Of a stretch of 13,403 bases of DNA, positions 13,301 through 13,403 are shown one piece after another. Origin of the DNA: Promethearchaeum sp. (lineage in GTDB: Archaea; Asgardarchaeota; Lokiarchaeia; Sigyniarchaeales; Promethearchaeaceae); NCBI GenBank assembly GCA_030611625.1, contig JAUWPK010000042.1:1-13403 (forward strand), given 5' to 3'. The translations under genes and the position numbers were made by a program. A model generated the notes under the pieces. That model had not been told where the DNA came from. It saw only the letters and a program-made list of their open reading frames with translations, and did not search any database. Position 1 is the first letter of the stretch. Each line of letters begins with the position of its first letter.

Positions 13301-13403
13301 TTAAAAACACCTTGAATTTCTTCTTCTTGTTGACTAGGGATACACATTTTAATCCAATTTTTACCCACTAATTCATTTTCCATGTATCCAAGAATTTCTT
13401 GAC
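10333..13403 (-). CDS. Multi-sensor PAS/GAF histidine kinase HK2 (5' end beyond window)
   Basis: This is a sensor kinase of over 1,020 residues. The frame stays open to the right edge, and the first visible ATG (13383) lies inside a PAS domain (QEILGYMENELVGKNW), so the true start is outside the window. Domains by position: PAS (13403 to about 13140); a GAF domain of the WVGLVE...PCGKAIR...KPWHD type (about 13130-12640); PAS (about 12590-12270); a coiled linker; PAS with CYEILKG...CDEFCP cysteines (about 12160-11800); a GAF-like LYGISSLL module (about 11790-11440); PAS (about 11410-11060); HisKA with SHELRTPLNSI (His codon 10986-10984); and HATPase with NLLSNSVKYT, IDTGIGI and GTGLGLMLTKK (about 10780-10340). 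From the second PAS on it matches HK1 domain for domain, except that HK1 has an extra GAF-like copy and two membrane segments, so they are paralogues. It carries no receiver, and RR1-RR3 are candidate partners. No membrane helix is seen in the visible part. Confidence 0.94.
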   Translation of the reverse strand, partial: QEILGYMENELVGKNWIKMCIPSQQEEEIQGVFNKVLKEKEKAEFHENIVITKNGEEKLISWHNSNFYDNKGKIEGVLSLGTDITRQKKIERLFKMLSKTNLLFSNMNIEEDLYRELCNEIIRYGNYRFCWVGLVEYDENKTVLPIAHAGIHSANLNSLKMTWSDTEKGQVPCGKAIRNQKYCIINDINSELLNKPWHDLFEKSGVYSTIAIPIIIENIVIGVLGICSEKKSAFDEFDVEILTEMVKNLSLAIGKMRYYEIQRKNEEELNQSAKKFKTFFQAIPDLFFLISRKGEILEFHGNEENLYVPLDTLIGKYVSNVYPGEISEKIKEKIIEIYKNKNPQSTEIPDQNDNQKIFEARMFYYDDERIAIFVRNISKRKSRERKLVETEEKLRNINLRLEQNVKQRTMELQNTKDNLGLILNSFEDPIFVISDDYEILFHNSSSSKIFNGNLDGQKCYEILKGRKRHCDEFCPLRSIAQVKNIKSVKFEERLFIPSLKEERDLEIRPTLIENFNGRPAILEILEDITDRKVKERKIKEFELMLQIRVKELKSLYGISSLLVVPDITIKELLYGVLPMIRSSWQFPEITMVKIIYGEFKVQTNNFKESKWRLAISDKINNKPLNIEVSYSEDKKFLYEETRLLKEILLRIKLGIISIEYKTEMKRLANIVETSSDSIVSMNKDGIIKTWNKGAERIYGYTLEEVLEKSVSILVPPNRMDEIPMLTKAILQGDSYDFFETKRLRKDGKELDIHLTLSPILDLNGDVTGISSISRDVSEVLEQQRQYQDQLIKSSQFKSDFMASMSHELRTPLNSIIGFTDILLEKFYGDINEKQDHYLHNVKTSGEHLLNLITDILDISKIESGKVELHFKDFNLSNLVTQIKVEFKPFYKKKKLKFNSIGIKKDTIIHADPIRFKEILLNLLSNSVKYTKKGWIKLDFTEDKENWNFKIIDTGIGIAKDDYEVIFKEFKRVKSDYVNSIEGTGLGLMLTKKLVELHGGHITFTSKLGEGSIFSFTIPKNSK

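Noticed and set aside
13381..13383. ATG at 13383 as the true start of HK2
   Set aside because: The frame continues upstream to the window edge with PAS-type sequence (QEILGY), so this methionine is internal.
1..13403. CRISPR array, tRNA/rRNA genes, insertion sequence or integrase
   Set aside because: No regularly spaced repeats, cloverleaf-like sequence, transposase or recombinase coding frame was found on either strand.

Overview
The window is about 13.4 kb of very AT-rich DNA that most likely comes from an archaeon of the Asgard group (Lokiarchaeia-like). The evidence is three different Rag/Arf-type small GTPases that carry the HKxD guanine-specificity motif and have longin/roadblock-like or helix-hairpin-helix extensions, an archaeal DRG-type GTPase with a TGS domain, archaeal TATA-like elements, GTG and TTG starts, and very large PAS/GAF histidine kinases with stand-alone receiver proteins. 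The phylum is inferred from gene content; there is no rRNA or other marker gene here.

Layout from left to right. Positions 1-2879 (minus) hold a membrane-anchored hybrid-sensor-type histidine kinase (HK1) cut at its last residues by the window edge. Upstream of it on the same strand are a 32-codon small ORF that stops directly against the kinase start, and a single-domain response regulator (RR1). A 326-bp divergent intergenic region with interleaved inverted repeats follows, then a second stand-alone receiver (RR2, plus). Next is a Rag-like GTPase with winged-helix and longin/roadblock-like parts (GTPase1, plus), whose reading frame is broken by one base at an A11 tract. A 37-codon ORF overlaps its stop codon. 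Facing these on the minus strand are a DRG/TGS GTPase and, upstream of it, a third receiver (RR3). RR3 diverges from a second Rag-like GTPase (GTPase2, plus). GTPase2 converges on an Arf/Rag-like GTPase with an N-terminal helical domain and a C-terminal hexaproline tail (GTPase3, minus), which is also split by a frameshift. The right end is filled by a second giant histidine kinase (HK2, minus), a paralogue of HK1, which runs off the window at its N-terminal PAS domain.

How they may work together: two paralogous multi-sensor kinases without attached receivers, three CheY-like receivers without output domains, and three switch GTPases lie interleaved. The kinases probably phosphorylate the stand-alone receivers. 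Whether the receivers act on the GTPases is a hypothesis that rests on gene neighbourhood only. The two split GTPase genes are the most striking feature: in both, the two halves join into a complete protein of the expected architecture with a one-base shift. In GTPase3 the half carrying the P-loop has no ATG, GTG or TTG start before its catalytic motif, so it cannot be an ordinary separate gene.
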